64,000 bases of DNA. Origin: JABMQB01 sp963678235. Its GTDB lineage: Bacteria; Bacteroidota; Bacteroidia; Bacteroidales; Prolixibacteraceae. A program made the position numbers and the translations under genes. The DNA lies in contig OY782766.1 in the NCBI GenBank assembly GCA_963678235.1, forward strand, positions 1,364,001-1,428,000, read 5' to 3'. Numbering within the stretch: the stretch's first letter is position 1; every line of letters starts with the position of its first letter. Under the pieces are notes generated by a model. That model ran no database searches, was not told the origin of the DNA, and saw only the letters and a list, made by a program, of their open reading frames with translations. This document shows, one piece after another, positions 45,837-56,061 of the stretch.

Positions 45837-48602
45837 ATGAAAGAAAAATTTTTAATCAAACTGGCACGATTAGCAGAGAAACATTCATGGTTTATGTTTA
45901 TCGCTGCGTTAGCATTAACCCTTGTTCTGGGAGCCATGTCAGAAAACCTGAAACTAAAAATGAATTTTAAAGACCTGATGCCTCAAAGCCATCCAACTGT
46001 TCAGGAGTACGACAAAATTGTTGACAATTACAGCGCTGCATCCAATATTATTGTTGGAGCGATGGGTGAAGAAAATGAGTTAAAGGCTTTTGCCGAAAAA
46101 ATCGCCCCGAAAATCGAAAACCTTACAGAATATGTAAGTAAGGTTGATTACAAAATCAACAGGGAATTTTTTGAAGAACATGCTTTTATGCTGACCAAAG
46201 AAAAAGACCTCAAGAACAGCAAAGACATGTATAAAGACCTTTCGCTTGTTCCGCTTTTTACCGAAATCAACAACAGTTTTGAAAAAACTTACATTGCCGA
46301 AGGCGAAGAATCGATCTCTACAAAAGAAAAAGAAAACAAAGCCATTGCCAGCCTCGATGGAATTGAAAACTGGCTGGTAACTTTAAATAACTATGTTGAA
46401 AACGATGGTAGGAATTCAAGTAAAATTGACAATGCCGTTGATAAAATGCTGATCGGTGATGAGTACATGTTATCCTTCGATAAAAACATGATCCTGCTTT
46501 TTGTAAAGCCAACTTTCCCAACCGATATGCTTGACACGGCAACAGTCCTTATCAATAAAATTGAAAACATTATTTCAGAAGCAAAAGCAAATTATCCAAG
46601 CATAACCATGGCGGGGACTGCTGGCACCATGTCGCTGGCAGTGCAGGAAACCGAAGCTGCCTCAGCTGACATGTCGTTTACATCTATAATCTCTTTTTTC
46701 CTGATCATTGCTTTATTCATTATCTCTTTCAGGATGTGGTCGGCACCATTGCTTGCTGGTGTTAGTTTAATTATGGGAGTAGTCTGGACCATGGGATTTG
46801 CAGCCTTGGCAATCGGGCACCTCAACATGATGACCTCAATGTTTGCTGTAATCCTAATCGGGCTTGGAATAGACTTTAACATTCATGTTATTTCAGCCTA
46901 CAATGAAAACCGGGCGAGTGGAAATTCCATTCTTGAATCTATCGAAAATGCCTTTAAAAAATCGGGAAATGGTATTATCGTTGGTGCAGTAACAACAGCC
47001 ATGGCATTTCTTACTATGTTGGTTTCGCGCAACAGTGGAATGAAAGAATTTGCCCTGATTGCGGGAGTAGGAGTTCTTCTTACCATGCTGGCTTCGCTTT
47101 TGGCTCTGCCTTCCATGCTAATTATCCGTGATAAACGAATAGTCAAAAAAGCACAGAAAACTGCCGCCAAACTAAACAGCCTTGATCAGAACGATAAAAA
47201 ATACCTGAAGATAAAAAATAGAACTCAGAAGTTACATAAAACAAAGACGACCGAATTTAAGTTTATGGGGAATGTGGCAAATTCTGTTTCTCATAAACCG
47301 ATTATTTTCCTTTCAGCAATTGTGACAATTACGGTAATCCTGATTTATGCAGCTTCACAAATTACGTTTAATTACGATTATCTGAGCCTTGAACCGGATG
47401 GACTTCCAAGCATTGCTGTTCAGGACAGTATGATTGAACATTTTGATGCCACCCCCGATATGGTTATGGTTACAGCAACCGATATGGAACAGGCTCGCCA
47501 TCTTGCCGAAGAAGCAAAAAAATTACGAAAAACGGGAATGGTTACCAGCATTTCTGAATTTATCCCTTCAGAAAAAGAATATGAAAATAGGGTGCCATAT
47601 ATAAATCAGATCAAAGAAAATTTAGAAAACTACACTTTCAAACCAGGCTTTGAAGAATCGGATTACGAACTTCTTATTGATGAATTATACCGTTTGGAAG
47701 ATAACCTGATTGAACTGGGGCAGCTGGCATATATGGGCGGACAGGATCGCCTCGATAAAAAAGTAAAAGAAATAGTTGGCGACCTTGACCAGGATGCAAG
47801 CACCCGGGAAAGCATCATCGGGCAAACCGTAAATACCTTGAATAAAAGCCAGGAAACAACATCCCTTCTTACTTCTTTTGAAGAAGAATATGTGCCGGTA
47901 TTTAAAGAAAAATCATTAAAAATGGCTTCTGCCGAAAAAATTACCCTTACCAATCTTCCGTCAGATATCAAAGACCAATTTGTCAGTAACGACGGAAACA
48001 ACTTCCTTGTTACTATTTTCCCGAAAGAACAGGCATGGGATTTTGAATTCCTTAAACTTTTCTCAGACCAGATGCACAAAATTGATGAACGTGTAACCGG
48101 AATGCCGCTGGTATTTTACATCCTGATTACCTACATTGGGAAAGACGGTGCCATTGCTGCTATTTTAACATTACTGGTTGTTTTCTTCCTTCTCCTCGCC
48201 GATTTCAGAAATATAAAACTGACCCTTTTAACCATGGTCCCTTTGCTGATTGGCGTAGCCTGGATGGTAGGATTAATGAAGATTTTCGGAATGCAACTGA
48301 ACATCATGAATGTGATGGCTGTGCCACTTATCCTTGGTATCGGAATCGACGATGGTGTACACATCATCCATCGCTATAACATTGAAGGTAAGAATAAAAT
48401 AAAACTGATATTCTCAAGTACAGGGAAAGCAGTATTGATTACAACGATTACAACATTCCTTGCTTTTGGTTCGCTTGGATTTGCCACTGCCCGCGGGTTA
48501 GCAAGCCTTGGAGTTACATTGGCTATCGGAATTGTAACCTGTTTCTTAACAACCGTTGTTGTATTGCCGGCCATACTTGGGCTTATTGATAATAGAAAAT
48601 AA
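45837..48602 (+). CDS. RND superfamily exporter, MMPL/HAE3-like
   Basis: 921 residues with two similar halves, each a membrane helix, a large periplasmic loop and five further helices. The charged intramembrane motifs GLGIDFNIHVISAYNEN and GIGIDDGVHIIHRYN are the paired family signatures that couple proton flow. The periplasmic loops include the extended start MNFKDLMPQSHPTVQEY. Such pumps move lipids or hydrophobic molecules (hopanoids, mycolipids). It is followed by a LolA-like protein and a barrel, the expected periplasmic and outer-membrane partners. Confidence 0.92.
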   Translation: MKEKFLIKLARLAEKHSWFMFIAALALTLVLGAMSENLKLKMNFKDLMPQSHPTVQEYDKIVDNYSAASNIIVGAMGEENELKAFAEKIAPKIENLTEYVSKVDYKINREFFEEHAFMLTKEKDLKNSKDMYKDLSLVPLFTEINNSFEKTYIAEGEESISTKEKENKAIASLDGIENWLVTLNNYVENDGRNSSKIDNAVDKMLIGDEYMLSFDKNMILLFVKPTFPTDMLDTATVLINKIENIISEAKANYPSITMAGTAGTMSLAVQETEAASADMSFTSIISFFLIIALFIISFRMWSAPLLAGVSLIMGVVWTMGFAALAIGHLNMMTSMFAVILIGLGIDFNIHVISAYNENRASGNSILESIENAFKKSGNGIIVGAVTTAMAFLTMLVSRNSGMKEFALIAGVGVLLTMLASLLALPSMLIIRDKRIVKKAQKTAAKLNSLDQNDKKYLKIKNRTQKLHKTKTTEFKFMGNVANSVSHKPIIFLSAIVTITVILIYAASQITFNYDYLSLEPDGLPSIAVQDSMIEHFDATPDMVMVTATDMEQARHLAEEAKKLRKTGMVTSISEFIPSEKEYENRVPYINQIKENLENYTFKPGFEESDYELLIDELYRLEDNLIELGQLAYMGGQDRLDKKVKEIVGDLDQDASTRESIIGQTVNTLNKSQETTSLLTSFEEEYVPVFKEKSLKMASAEKITLTNLPSDIKDQFVSNDGNNFLVTIFPKEQAWDFEFLKLFSDQMHKIDERVTGMPLVFYILITYIGKDGAIAAILTLLVVFFLLLADFRNIKLTLLTMVPLLIGVAWMVGLMKIFGMQLNIMNVMAVPLILGIGIDDGVHIIHRYNIEGKNKIKLIFSSTGKAVLITTITTFLAFGSLGFATARGLASLGVTLAIGIVTCFLTTVVVLPAILGLIDNRK

Positions 48603-48724
48603 TTAAAGCTCACCCTGATCCTCCTGCCGACTGATCGTCCTTCTCTACCTGTAAAGAGGGATAAGAGGGAGAGTCAAAAAAAACAAAATTATAATACGGA
48701 AATTATAAACTATAAAACACAATT

Positions 48725-49468
48725 ATGAAAACTTTATTAGTAATAACATTCACCTTAATTTCGATCGCAGGTTCGGCACAAACACCGGACATCAAAGAAA
48801 TAATTGACCGGATCGATAAAAATGAAAAGATCGAATCGAGTAAATCCATTTCAAAACAAACCATCATCACTTCGAAAGGGAAAACCCGTATACTTGAAAT
48901 GGAAGCATACACAAAAGATCATAATGAAAAACAGCTTACCATTTATACCGCACCAAGCAGGGTTGCCGGTGATAAAATCCTGATGCTGGATGACGGCGAT
49001 GAAATCTGGTTTTATACACCTAAAACCGATCGTGTAAGGCACCTGGCAAGCCACGCGAAAAAACAGAAAGTCCAGGGTAGCGATTTTTCTTACGAAGATA
49101 TGACAGGCTGGGATTACGATAAGGATTTCACCTGTAATTTACTGGATAAAGAAAAACTGCAAAATATCAGTACCTGGAAAATTGAACTAATCCCGACCGA
49201 AACAGGACCGCATTATTCAAAAATGATTGTATGGGCTGATACGGAACACTATGCAATTCTTCAAATTGATTATTACGAAGATGGCGACCTTTTAAAAAGA
49301 CTGAAAACTTCTGATATAGTAGAAGTTGAAAAACATTGGATTGCTAAAAAAATGGTCATGAAGAACCTGCAGGACGGAGGTGAAACAACCATTGAAATGG
49401 TAGAAATGAAAGTAAACACCAATCCCGATGATATTTTGTTCAGTACCAATAATTTAAGCAAAAAGTAA
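48725..49468 (+). CDS. LolA-like outer-membrane lipoprotein-sorting family protein
   Basis: 247 residues with a signal peptide ending AGSAQ. The mature part is the LolA-like half-barrel: QTIITSKGKTRILEMEAYT, then SRVAGDKILMLDDGDEIWFY, RVRHLASHAKKQKVQGSDFS and MIVWADTEHYAILQIDYYE. Relatives beside MMPL pumps are thought to carry lipid cargo through the periplasm. It is downstream of the pump by 122 bases and in the same direction. Confidence 0.88.
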   Translation: MKTLLVITFTLISIAGSAQTPDIKEIIDRIDKNEKIESSKSISKQTIITSKGKTRILEMEAYTKDHNEKQLTIYTAPSRVAGDKILMLDDGDEIWFYTPKTDRVRHLASHAKKQKVQGSDFSYEDMTGWDYDKDFTCNLLDKEKLQNISTWKIELIPTETGPHYSKMIVWADTEHYAILQIDYYEDGDLLKRLKTSDIVEVEKHWIAKKMVMKNLQDGGETTIEMVEMKVNTNPDDILFSTNNLSKK

Positions 49469-49609
49469 AATAAATTTATTCAGGAGATGGAGAAAGAAGT
49501 GAGCATGTTCAGCTTAAAATTCATATTTAGTTTTCATAAGTTTTCTATTTTTTTGCAAAGCTATGAGCAAATCATGAAAACTCCACTCCTGATTAAAACA
49601 ACTCATAAA

Positions 49610-50809
49610 ATGAAAACAGCAACTACAATCATATTTATCTTTTTAGCTCTGTCCTCCTTTTCAAAAGGACTGGATTCGCTACTAAACCAAACCCGGGTTT
49701 ATGGCTATTACGAAAATCAATTGTTTGTCCAGGATTTAAAAACCGGATCCATTTTCCAGGATTATAATAAAATAAGGATGGATCTTTCAACCAAAATAAC
49801 AAAAAAACTGAGCTTTAACTGTAATATAAATATTCAATCTTACCATGGCAAAACGGCTTTAAACCTCTTTGATTTTATCCCGGAAACAGTGGTAAACAAT
49901 TATGCAAATGAAATGAATTCCACAGTTGACAAATTACGTCCTCTTTTTGGATTTAATATGGAAAATGAAGTAATCCTCGATAACGCCTATTTTTCGGCTT
50001 ACACTAAACATGCCAATTTCAGGATCGGAAAACAGCAATTGCCGTGGGGCACCGGTTATGCCTGGAACCCTACCGATCTTTTTAACGACAAAAACCTGAT
50101 GGACCCCATGTACGAAAAAACCGGGGTCAATGCTTTTAAAACCGAAATTCCGTTTGCATCTGAAGGAATGATTACCGGTTTGATTAGTGTTGGCGACAAC
50201 TGGGGAAATACGACAAAAGCACTAAAAGCACGCTACTATATTGACGGATTTGATTTTAGTGTATGCTATGCCAATAAGGAATCGAACCGAATGGATTATT
50301 TTTCATTTGAAGAAGAAACATACAAAAGGCAGCTGATTGGCGGCGATGTTTCAGGAAGTATTTTAGGATTGGGAATTTGGGCTGAAGGTGCCTACAACCA
50401 AATCAGCCCGGGTAAAAACTACAAACAAATATTGGTAGGTACCGACTATACTTTTATGAACGGGCTCTACCTGATGGTCGAATTCTATCATAATGGTTTA
50501 GGTTCAGAAAAAATATCGGATTATACCATTGCCGACTGGATGACCATGCTCGGGTCGCAAGGCGAAAACCTCGGAAAAAATTACATTTTCGCAGGTGAAC
50601 TCTTGCCTATTGGAGAACTGGTAAATTGGTCGAACTATTTTATGATTAACCTGAACGATAAAAGCGGAATGGTTTACCCCTGGTTCGATTTCAGCCTGAA
50701 CGATAACATTGAAATGATCCTGGTTGGTTATATCCCGTTTGGAAAAAAAGGAAGCGAATTTGCTGAATACGGAATGGGCGGCTTTGGAAGACTGAGAATT
50801 TATTTTTAG
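49610..50809 (+). CDS. Outer-membrane beta-barrel protein of the export operon
   Basis: 399 residues from the ATG at 49610, where a signal peptide begins (MKTATTIIFIFLALSSFSKG); the frame is open from 49487 but that leader is not signal-like. It shows many barrel strands (VYGYYENQLFVQD, FRIGKQQLPWGTGYAWNPTD) and ends MGGFGRLRIYF with a terminal aromatic. The phrase GKQQLPWGTGYAWNPTDLF recalls DUF1302-type barrels that pair with MMPL pumps and DUF1329 proteins in Proteobacteria. It probably forms the outer-membrane exit or acceptor. Confidence 0.8.
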   Translation: MKTATTIIFIFLALSSFSKGLDSLLNQTRVYGYYENQLFVQDLKTGSIFQDYNKIRMDLSTKITKKLSFNCNINIQSYHGKTALNLFDFIPETVVNNYANEMNSTVDKLRPLFGFNMENEVILDNAYFSAYTKHANFRIGKQQLPWGTGYAWNPTDLFNDKNLMDPMYEKTGVNAFKTEIPFASEGMITGLISVGDNWGNTTKALKARYYIDGFDFSVCYANKESNRMDYFSFEEETYKRQLIGGDVSGSILGLGIWAEGAYNQISPGKNYKQILVGTDYTFMNGLYLMVEFYHNGLGSEKISDYTIADWMTMLGSQGENLGKNYIFAGELLPIGELVNWSNYFMINLNDKSGMVYPWFDFSLNDNIEMILVGYIPFGKKGSEFAEYGMGGFGRLRIYF

Positions 50810-50966
50810 AATAATTAGTCAACTAAACAGACTATTTGAAAGTATTTTTTGATTATCTCCATTATTTTAACAACTCATATCCAAAAAGTTAACACATAAA
50901 ATATCTGCCATATGCTTGCTTCAAATTAAAATAATTTCTTTTTTTGTGTAACATAAACCATGATCC

Positions 50967-52079
50967 ATGGATATTATTTTCTTAGTCGGAGGTGTCCAGG
51001 CACTTTTCTATGCATTGTTGCTCTTCAATAAAAAGAACAAACAACTTGCGGATAAGGTTCTCTCATGCTGGATGTTGGTATTAGGTATTCACCTTTTATT
51101 TGCATGGCTGATTTTTGAAGATTCTATCGTTGACATATTGTGGCTTGGTGGCTCTGACAGTGGGATTTTTACGTCACACATGGTTTTTTTATATGTTTAC
51201 AGTAAAATATTAACCAATCCTAAATTCAAGTTTCAAATTAGATCATTACTTTACCTACTCCCAATTTTGGTTGTGTACATAAGTAGTATTCCGTTCTACA
51301 TTCTACCCTATCAGAAAAAAATCGAATTTGCATCGAATAAAGAATCAATTAGTTTTTTGTATATCCTGCCTATTTTCTTCCAGATTTTGTTTTATACTAT
51401 TTATTTAATAAAAACCCTGAAAGTAATATCAGCACATCGCAAATCAATAAAAAACATTTTTTCATACGATACTAAGGTTGACTTAGCATGGTTAAAAAAC
51501 CTTATAGTCTGTTTTATGGGCTTAACCCTCCTTCTGATTGTTCTTGCGTTAGTGCTTTCCTTTAAGCAAAGCAATGTTTTAACAGTTGATGAGGTATTTT
51601 ACCTATCACTTGTATTTCTCACTTTTATTATCGGTTATCAAGGGTATAAGCAGGGAAAGATCTTTGCTTACGAAACAAAGACTCCAACCAGGACAAAAAA
51701 AGGAAAGATACCCTCTACTTCTGGTTTCGGGCAAACCGAAATAGGTAAGAATGCACAAGCCCTGATTGATTTAATGGATAAAGAAAAGCCATATCTTGAT
51801 TCTGAATTGACCCTTTATAGCCTGGCAAAAATTGCTGGACTATCTACCTCTGAGTTATCCGCAATATTAAATAATAACCTGAAGAATTCTTTTTACGATT
51901 TTGTAAATAAATACAGGGTTGAAGAGTTTAAACGTGAAATAAAAAATCCTCAAAAAGCGCATTATACCATCCTGGCCATAGCCTACGAAGTAGGATTTAA
52001 CTCAAAAGCTTCCTTTAACCGTATATTCAAAAATTTTACAGGCATAACTCCATCAAATTACAAAGCAAATATGCCATAA
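50967..52079 (+). CDS. AraC-family regulator with membrane-spanning N-terminal half
   Basis: 370 residues. Residues ~1-240 contain about seven membrane segments (from IIFLVGGVQALFYALLLF). A basic linker (TRTKKGKIPSTS) leads to the AraC-type double helix-turn-helix: LYSLAKIAGLSTSELSAILNN and YEVGFNSKASFNRIFKNFTG, ending PSNYK. A membrane-bound AraC regulator may sense envelope lipids directly. It follows the export operon by 157 bases and is the obvious candidate for binding the mirrored modules near 45.3-45.7 kb. Confidence 0.88.
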   Translation: MDIIFLVGGVQALFYALLLFNKKNKQLADKVLSCWMLVLGIHLLFAWLIFEDSIVDILWLGGSDSGIFTSHMVFLYVYSKILTNPKFKFQIRSLLYLLPILVVYISSIPFYILPYQKKIEFASNKESISFLYILPIFFQILFYTIYLIKTLKVISAHRKSIKNIFSYDTKVDLAWLKNLIVCFMGLTLLLIVLALVLSFKQSNVLTVDEVFYLSLVFLTFIIGYQGYKQGKIFAYETKTPTRTKKGKIPSTSGFGQTEIGKNAQALIDLMDKEKPYLDSELTLYSLAKIAGLSTSELSAILNNNLKNSFYDFVNKYRVEEFKREIKNPQKAHYTILAIAYEVGFNSKASFNRIFKNFTGITPSNYKANMP

Positions 52080-52242
52080 TTCTGGTCAGAAATTAAAATT
52101 GAGAAATTCTTATTTAATGATTTAATCAAAAGTACTGTTCAAAATAAGATTGCAAAATATTTCCAGAAATCTGATTTTACTTTCTTTTTACAAAAACAAC
52201 CGTAAGATTAATTAATCTACTCTTAATTTCCATTCTTAATTA

Positions 52243-53466
52243 TTACAGTGTATCAAACCATTCAAGAATAAGTTTGTAAGAAGAAAAGAAATCGTGCCCA
52301 ACTCCCTGAAGGGGAACCAGTTTTATTTTTGAAGGATCAGATCCGTTGGAAATAAACGATTCATAAGTTTTCTGAGCTATTTCATAGGATACAATCTGGT
52401 CGTTCGTGCCATGGTACAAACGTGTTGGGATTTCCGGCTTCCAATCGTAAACGCTGTTATCTTTCAATGCTTTTTTAAATGCTTCTTCCCCATCACTTCT
52501 GAATGCTTCTAAAAAATTTGGGTTCATAAGCTTTGTCAAATCACTTGTTAAACGCTGATTGATTTCATCTTCATAATAATTTCCCGCCAACAACTGATTA
52601 ATCCTTAACGCATATAAGTTTTGAAAATAGTTGGTTAAAGGCCTCTCCCAGTAGCCAATATTATAAGCTGTTAAAACCAGGATCAGGTATGCAGGTGAAA
52701 TGTAGGTATCATTTCCAAAAATGATATTTCCGGTTTCTTCCATGTCATAAGGTCCCGCACTTGGTGCCGATGCTACAAGCTCCAATCCATCCACAGGAGT
52801 TGCTTCCAACTCTTTCTGGGTGGCAACCGTAACATAACCACCTTCCGAATGCCCTGTAAGAAATAAACGAGGATCATATTCAATGTTGTTTTCATCCAAA
52901 TATTTCTTCCCTGCCCTGATCATATCTATTACCGACCGGACAGTTGGCTCATACAGATAGTAAGGATGCACAATATCAACCGATTCGCCATATCCAATAT
53001 AATCGGGCATAAAAACAATATACTCATTAAATATTGGCACTATTTCATTCGCTGTTTCAGCATTCGATGGTGCTGAACTATCTGCAAACATGGTTCCATG
53101 CTGAAAACTGACGATTGAAGGTGTGTGCTCAGGTTTTATTGGAATAATCATTGCCCCGGAAACAGTTATTTCCTCTCCTTTATAAACTGTAGTATATACA
53201 ATACGATGATACGAAACGGCATTTTTTATATACAATTCAGGATCGTTAATTCCATTGGCCAAATAAATACCTTTTAAGGTTGCACTACTTACAGTAAACT
53301 TATAATTAGGTAATTCCTGATACGGATCCAACAAATTCACAACAGGCACTTGTTTGGTAACTTTCGTGAAGGGATCATCTTCACAAGAATTAAGGAAACA
53401 AAGTGAAAATACAAGGATCAATGCAATCCGTAAACTTTTTATATTTTGATGGTAAACTTTGAACAT
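52243..53466 (-). CDS. Secreted lipoprotein alpha/beta hydrolase, secretory-lipase-like
   Basis: 407 residues from the ATG at 53466 (the frame extends to 53493). The signal peptide ends in the lipobox CFLNSC. The nucleophile elbow is LTGHSEGGYV, the acid is in YHGTNDQIV and the histidine in GVGHDFF, completing a lipase-type triad. VSFQHGTMFADSSAP supplies the oxyanion region. It likely acts on esters at the cell surface. It lies 7 bases after the TonB-receptor stop (counted along the minus strand, after a gap of 34 to the chosen start), so it is probably in the sigma-controlled operon and its products may be taken up by that receptor. Confidence 0.87.
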   Translation of the reverse strand: MFKVYHQNIKSLRIALILVFSLCFLNSCEDDPFTKVTKQVPVVNLLDPYQELPNYKFTVSSATLKGIYLANGINDPELYIKNAVSYHRIVYTTVYKGEEITVSGAMIIPIKPEHTPSIVSFQHGTMFADSSAPSNAETANEIVPIFNEYIVFMPDYIGYGESVDIVHPYYLYEPTVRSVIDMIRAGKKYLDENNIEYDPRLFLTGHSEGGYVTVATQKELEATPVDGLELVASAPSAGPYDMEETGNIIFGNDTYISPAYLILVLTAYNIGYWERPLTNYFQNLYALRINQLLAGNYYEDEINQRLTSDLTKLMNPNFLEAFRSDGEEAFKKALKDNSVYDWKPEIPTRLYHGTNDQIVSYEIAQKTYESFISNGSDPSKIKLVPLQGVGHDFFSSYKLILEWFDTL

Positions 53467-53500
53467 ATCAGTGTTTTTGTGGAATGAAACCAATAGTTAA

Positions 53501-56052
53501 TTAAAAAGTGATGGATACTCCCGGTGAAACAAACATTGGAATATTAAGCGATTGGCTTTCTTTTATTACAATCCACTTTCCATTTAGGTTTTGCCACGAT
53601 TCCCACCAGCAGCCCGAAATATTATCGCGGTTAAACAGGTTTACAATATTTAAATAAACATTCAACCTCGACTTTTTAAACAGCCACGTTTTCGAAAACC
53701 GGATATCTACGGTACTGTAATCTGAAACCCTTCCGCTATTTTTCTTCTCAGTATTATAAAAAAACATATTTTGATCGCTATCGTTGATGCCAATAAATGC
53801 AATATCATAAGGAGTATAAGGTTCGCCGGTATGGAACAGCCACAAACAACTAAATGTCCAGTTTCGTCCAAAATTTTGAACGCTATTTAAGATGATGGAA
53901 TTTCTTCGGTCAAAATTCCGGTACGTTTCCTGCCCCAGTGAATTCCGTATGGTATTTTTCGCGTATGCATAACTTAAGGAAACAATATTATCTTTCCCGT
54001 ATTTATGCCGCACCTGAAATTCAAAGCCGGAAGATTTCCCACTTTGTGTATCAAAATCTATATCAATAATAAAAGGAATCCTGTTGTAAACATCGTAGCG
54101 GAAATCATCGTTCAAACGCTGATAATCTTTATGGTAGACATTAAGATCAAAAACAGTATTTGCCATCTTATACCCGACGTTCATGATATAATGGATACAT
54201 TTCTGGTTCTCATCTAAGGGCTCCGACTGCCCCTGGAAACTTTTCAGTTTTTCAAAATCATCGGGTTGGTAATAAATTCCATAAGCCAACTTCGTAAAAA
54301 GGTTATTTGTGAACTGGATTTTAGCTGCAACCCGTGGAGCCACATACATTTTATCGGTATAACTTTGGTTGGAAAGCCTTACACCATAATGGAAATTAAA
54401 CCATTCTGCCAACGACCATGTATGCTGGATATATGCCGCAAAAGTATTGCCTTTTAAATGTGAATCCACATTAATCGTATCGATAAGAATGTTATCCAGG
54501 GTCGAATTGTACAAATCATATCGGGTCTCACTAAACCTGTAATCTTCCCTGAAATTTTTCCATTCAAAGCCAAATTCGAGACTGTGGTTTTGGTTGATGT
54601 TCCACAAATGGTTTTGGTTTAAGATAAAAATGCCCCCCTCTTTTTTATCAATATTTTCCGGAGTTATACTTTGTATAAAATAATTATCGGAGTTAGCATA
54701 CAAATCCTGAAACCCTGCTGTTGTGTTTATATAATAATTCTTACCGGGCAGGAATTTCCAATTTGCCCACACATAATTATTGTTCTTGACATTGTGAAAA
54801 TACAGATTCTGATATAGGTTATCATCAACAGTTAATTTAAAATCGTTTTTCGCCTTTAAGAGGTTTAGTGAAAATGAATTTTTATCGTTCAACTGATAAT
54901 TTACCTTACACCAAATGTCGTAATAAATGGGAGAAATATCGGAGTTAAGACCCTTTGTCATTAAGTCGAGGTATCCCCTTCTCAATCCATAAAGAACACT
55001 GGTTTTATCATTTATCCGAACCTTTCCATACAGGGCTGCATTAAGAAAATCAATGGAAGCGGTATGTTGGTCATTGTCAACATAATCAGGCGTTTTAACT
55101 TCAATAATCCCCGACATTTTATCGGTATATTTTGCAGAATACCCCCCTGTCGATATTTTAATATCCCTGGCATTATCGGTATTAAAGATACTTGCTAATC
55201 CATCCGTTTCCTCAAAATGATAAGGTTCATATATTTGAAAATTATCGATAAAAGTTGCCGTTTCGTTCCAATGTCCACCACGTATCCTTGGTTTGGCGGA
55301 AACATCACTATTGGCATAGCCCGGAATAACCCGAAGCGTTCGATTAATATCTTTCGAGAAATTAGGGGCCAGAAGGATTTCTTTTGAGCTTAAAGTATTC
55401 ATGGTTGGTTCGGCGCTGGTAATGCTGTAAGTACCTGGTGTCACCATCACCGCTTGAAGCTCCGTAAAAGTACCTTCCATAAATATATTTATTTCCACAT
55501 CCGAAGTGAGTGCTAAAAATTTCTCAACGCCTTTATAGCCAATAAAACTAAATTTTATCTCGTAATCGCCCGGGGCAATATTTGGTATCTGGTAAATCCC
55601 GTCCGAATCTGAAATAGTGCCCTTCCCAATGCCAGGCATATAAACATTTACAAAAGGCAATGGTGTCCCGGTTGATTTCTCTACAACCAATCCTTTTAAG
55701 GTATAAAACTCATTTTTTTTACGCTTACCCCTGTTGCTGGCGCCGATCGTTTTGTGAGTATAATGACTTGCGCATGAACCGTATATTCTATTTCAGTATC
55801 CTTAAAAATAGTTGTTAATAAATCTTTTAGCAGCATTTCCTTTTGTGGCAATTTTACCTCCTTTTGCAAAGGAATCTTTGTGGGCTCATACGAAAAACGA
55901 ATACTGTATTTTTTCGAAAGTTCATTCAATACGCTTTGAACCGTAGCTTTTTCTATGCTCAGAGTAATTTTTCTATTTAATATATCCTGATTTGTTTGGG
56001 CGATACAAATGCTCGAAACAACCAGAAAACAAGTGATGAATATAAGTTTCAT
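53501..56052 (-). pseudogene. STN-domain TonB-dependent receptor, split by a frameshift in an A8 tract
   Basis: The 5' part (56052 to 55696) encodes a signal peptide ending CIAQ and an STN secretin/TonB N-terminal domain (TLSIEKATVQSVLNELSKKY). It then shifts frame in a run of eight A (55720-55713) and stops after KKMSFIP. The other frame continues at once as YTLKGLVVEKSTGTPLPFVN, the carboxypeptidase-regulatory domain, followed by plug (RIRGGHWNETATFIDNF) and a barrel ending PMFVSPGVSITF. Nine A would join them into 850 residues. STN domains talk to FecR, whose gene is directly upstream, so this is a signal-transducing receptor. Error, phase variation, or ribosomal slippage are all possible. 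Confidence 0.85.
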
Positions 56053-56061
56053 ATAGGGCTT

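Noticed and set aside
49487..49609. 41-residue extension of the export-operon barrel protein
   Set aside because: The signal peptide begins only at 49610; the longer leader would hide it.
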